Assembly (NCBI GenBank): GCA_040394635.1
Contig: JBEBRW010000005.1
Location: 67,302 to 131,301, forward strand
Source: UBA5239 sp040394635
Lineage (GTDB): Bacteria; Verrucomicrobiota; Lentisphaeria; Victivallales; Victivallaceae
Length of the DNA stretch: 64,000 bases
Direction of reading: 5' to 3'
Shown: positions 62,237-64,000 of the stretch, one piece after another
Numbering within the stretch: the stretch's first letter is position 1
Layout: each line of letters opens with the position of its first letter
Notes under the pieces: generated by a model
Told to the model about the DNA's origin: nothing
The model's input: the letters and a program-made list of their open reading frames with translations, nothing else
Database searches by the model: none
Program-made: the position numbers and the translations under genes

Positions 62237-63439
62237 ATGTCTAAGTCTATTTTCTACTCATGGCAATCTGATTTGCCCAATAATCATAACCGTTCTTTGA
62301 TTGAAAACAGTATTGGTCAAGCAATAAAACATCTAAAAAACTCTTTTTCTCTTGATATTGACTTTATTTGTGACCGTGACACCAAAGCCGTTTCTGGTTC
62401 TCCAGATATCGTTCAAACTATTTTTGATAAAATCGATAAGGCGGAGTATTTCGTTTGTGATGTTAGTATTATCTCTGCAAAACGGACAAAAAAGAAAACC
62501 TCTAATCCCAATGTATTAATTGAATTAGGATATGCAATAAAGAGTCTTGGATGGGATAGAATCCTATGTATATTCAATTCGGATTATGGAAAAATAGAGA
62601 ACTTACCATTTGATATTCGACAGAAAAGAGTCTTAAAATATAGCGGATTCACACAAAAACCATTTGAAAATAGAAAAATCATTTCTTCTGCAATCATGGA
62701 AGATTTGAAGCAATTGCATGCTAAAGGCTTGTTCTATAACCCATTAAACGATTATCTAAAAGGGAAAATAGATGAATGTTTTATTGATATTGGAGGCAAT
62801 CTCGGTAATTTATTATTAGGAGGTTATTCCATGACTGAGGCATTTGAAAATTTCCCAAAATTGCTTAGATTCAATGAAATTGAACTAAATGGATATATTC
62901 AGTCATCAAACTTTTTGGGTTTTTTCTTTTACAACAATTATGAAAAATCTCTACAAAGTCTGGAAGCTATTTTTAACAAAATTATTTCGTCCAATTTTTT
63001 CCCAAGTGAATGGGCAACTATGGTCCTATCGCTCATTCAATGGATTAATGAAAATACATATATAGTGTCCGAAAGAACAGTTCCCCCTATTGCCCAGAAA
63101 ACAGATACAGGAGAGAATTGTCATTTCCAATTCCTACCAGCAAGTAAAATGGCTCCAGACAATCCACCAAATTCTTATATTTTGTTAAAACCCTTAGACG
63201 ATGGTTCTGGAAGCATGGTGCTTAATACTAGCGAATTCATTTTGGCTTATAAAGTTGATATACCATGTTTTCACAAATTTAATAGAGAACAATATCCGCT
63301 TATTCAAAAGCATATAGAGATATTTCGTGAACTATGCAAGGACTGGCTAAGACTTACTAATAATGAATTTATCCTACCTCAAAAATCATTTCGAATTAAA
63401 CCTGCAGACAAAGTGAAGACATCAGTTCATTTTATATGA
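62237..63439 (+). CDS. TIR-like nucleotide-binding protein of FYSWQSD type
   Basis: A 400-residue protein. The N-terminal ~150 residues form a TIR-like alpha/beta domain: KSIFYSWQSDLPNNHNRSLIE, CDRDTKAVSGSPDIVQTIFDKI, AEYFVCDVSII, and NPNVLIELGYAIKSLGW, where the Glu is at the place of the NADase catalytic residue. The C-terminal ~240 residues are unrecognised (GGNLGNLLLGGYSMTEAF; WATMVLSLIQWINENT). This N-terminal type is frequent in accessory and defence regions. TIR domains in such systems cleave NAD or make signal nucleotides; activity here is inferred. Partner candidate: the membrane pentapeptide protein upstream. Confidence 0.7.
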   Translation: MSKSIFYSWQSDLPNNHNRSLIENSIGQAIKHLKNSFSLDIDFICDRDTKAVSGSPDIVQTIFDKIDKAEYFVCDVSIISAKRTKKKTSNPNVLIELGYAIKSLGWDRILCIFNSDYGKIENLPFDIRQKRVLKYSGFTQKPFENRKIISSAIMEDLKQLHAKGLFYNPLNDYLKGKIDECFIDIGGNLGNLLLGGYSMTEAFENFPKLLRFNEIELNGYIQSSNFLGFFFYNNYEKSLQSLEAIFNKIISSNFFPSEWATMVLSLIQWINENTYIVSERTVPPIAQKTDTGENCHFQFLPASKMAPDNPPNSYILLKPLDDGSGSMVLNTSEFILAYKVDIPCFHKFNREQYPLIQKHIEIFRELCKDWLRLTNNEFILPQKSFRIKPADKVKTSVHFI

Positions 63440-63514
63440 CATTGCATTACCATTTCCGCTTAGAATATTTATTCGAGAAGCATAAAAAGGTTTCATAAAA
63501 AACATGATTTCCCA

Positions 63515-63588
63515 AAAATCCAAAATTTCTGAAAATTTCTTTACTGCCATCTGCCGATATGTCGGATCTGATTGGAATTTTGGATTTT
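63515..63588. repeat. 13-bp inverted repeat with inner hairpin
   Basis: AAAATCCAAAATT (63515-63527) and AATTTTGGATTTT (63576-63588) are exact complements, with CCGATATGTCGG between (about 63554-63565). The stretch 63440-63868 is otherwise without a gene and could carry the terminator of the TIR-like gene. Confidence 0.55.
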
Positions 63589-63868
63589 AGGCGGCACATT
63601 CCGAATTCGTAAAAACTGCAGTATCCTGCCTTCGCCCTGCCCTCTGAGATTGTGTCTTTTCTGTTATTATCCAGATTATCGGTATATCTCCTGATTTCAG
63701 CTCAAAATAGTACCATGTCCCTCTATCCAGACCAGATTATCTTCAGTATCGATAATGAATATTCATAACATATTAATAATTAATGATTTATGTCACATTT
63801 TTGCTTGATTTTTCTATATTTTGATGGTATTGTCTGGCATTGACAAAAACCATGATTATGAGGCAGAT

Positions 63869-64000
63869 ATGGATCAGAGAGCGGAATTGGCTGGAATGAG
63901 ATTCGGAGTTGAAATCGAGACGATTAATTTGACAAGAAAAGACACTATTTCTGCCTCTTCTGCGCTTTGTGAAAAAATAAGCTCAGATGGTTACTTTTAA
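63869..64000 (+). pseudogene. Amidoligase-like N-terminal fragment at window end
   Basis: A 43-residue frame from ATG 63869 with GAGG before it, reading MRFGVEIETINLTRKDTISA in its core. The RFGVEIET segment is how putative amidoligase (ATP-grasp/COOH-NH2 ligase-like) proteins of phages and islands begin. A TAA occurs at 63998-64000, the last codon of the window, so this copy is truncated or the gene continues only after a frameshift. The rest of the gene is outside view. Confidence 0.4.

Larger units (their letters stand above)
58672..64000. mobile_element. Left part of an integrated genomic island
   Basis: Bounded on the left by the tRNA 3' fragment, with a tyrosine integrase 128 bases inside, AT-rich composition, and accessory genes (pentapeptide-repeat membrane protein, TIR-like protein, amidoligase-like fragment). 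From the orientation of the fragment, the intact tRNA should be on the minus strand to the right, outside the window, so the right end is not seen. Confidence 0.7.

Overview
The window looks like the chromosome of a Lentisphaerota/Verrucomicrobiota-type bacterium, probably Victivallales-like. This is inferred from gene content and style only: five single-gene type II pseudopilins with a C-terminal H-X9-DG motif, many LacI/GntR/AraC regulators, and secreted TIM-barrel glycosidases. Bases 1 to about 57,200 are moderately GC-rich and densely packed. From about 57,200 to the end the DNA is clearly AT-rich and partly a mobile island.

Layout. (a) 1-10,580: two sugar-use cassettes, each with a LacI regulator, a pseudopilin and secreted or intracellular glycosidases (a pair of related TIM-barrel proteins; a 1063-residue multidomain glycosidase; a GH20 hexosaminidase). 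(b) 10,739-16,320: a tightly coupled operon with a LeuA-type synthase, a family B DNA polymerase, a zinc-motif protein and a GNAT acetyltransferase. A leader with an Ile/Leu-rich peptide and alternative hairpins precedes it. (c) 16,358-21,700: pseudopilin, frameshifted secreted glycosidase, GntR/LacI-type repressor, GH114-like protein. (d) 21,874-30,533: ClC channel, small hypotheticals, MDR dehydrogenase plus Gfo/Idh/MocA oxidoreductase, a 438-bp nested inverted-repeat element between convergent genes, MBL hydrolase, Bax-inhibitor-1 protein, S41 protease. (e) about 30,655-30,850: a free-standing structured RNA with its own promoter and terminator. (f) 30,995-34,280: LacI, pseudopilin and a pectate-lyase-like beta-helix protein. 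(g) 34,297-44,787: an eight-gene operon with an ECF sigma factor, a membrane anti-sigma candidate, three large exported paralogues, and three smaller exported proteins of which two are CsgG/FlgO-like. This is the best candidate here for an undescribed system. (h) 44,975-57,193: AraC/GH4 pair, GT-C-type membrane protein, TrmB regulator divergent from pseudopilin plus CE7 esterase, a CBM48 protein with a Lys/Ala tail next to alpha-glucan phosphorylase, and a FGE-ankyrin fusion. (i) 58,672 to the end: the left end of an integrated island, marked by a tRNA 3'-fragment, a tyrosine integrase, a membrane pentapeptide-repeat protein, a TIR-like protein of a kind common in defence islands, and an amidoligase-like fragment at the window edge.

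How it fits together. Most of the window serves polysaccharide use. Regulators sit beside their presumed targets, and each pseudopilin is next to exported enzymes, which suggests that these pseudopilins work with carbohydrate-degrading machinery at the cell surface. Cytoplasmic GH20, GH4, glucan phosphorylase and the dehydrogenase/oxidoreductase pair would process imported sugars. All functional calls come from motif reading by eye; no database search was run.
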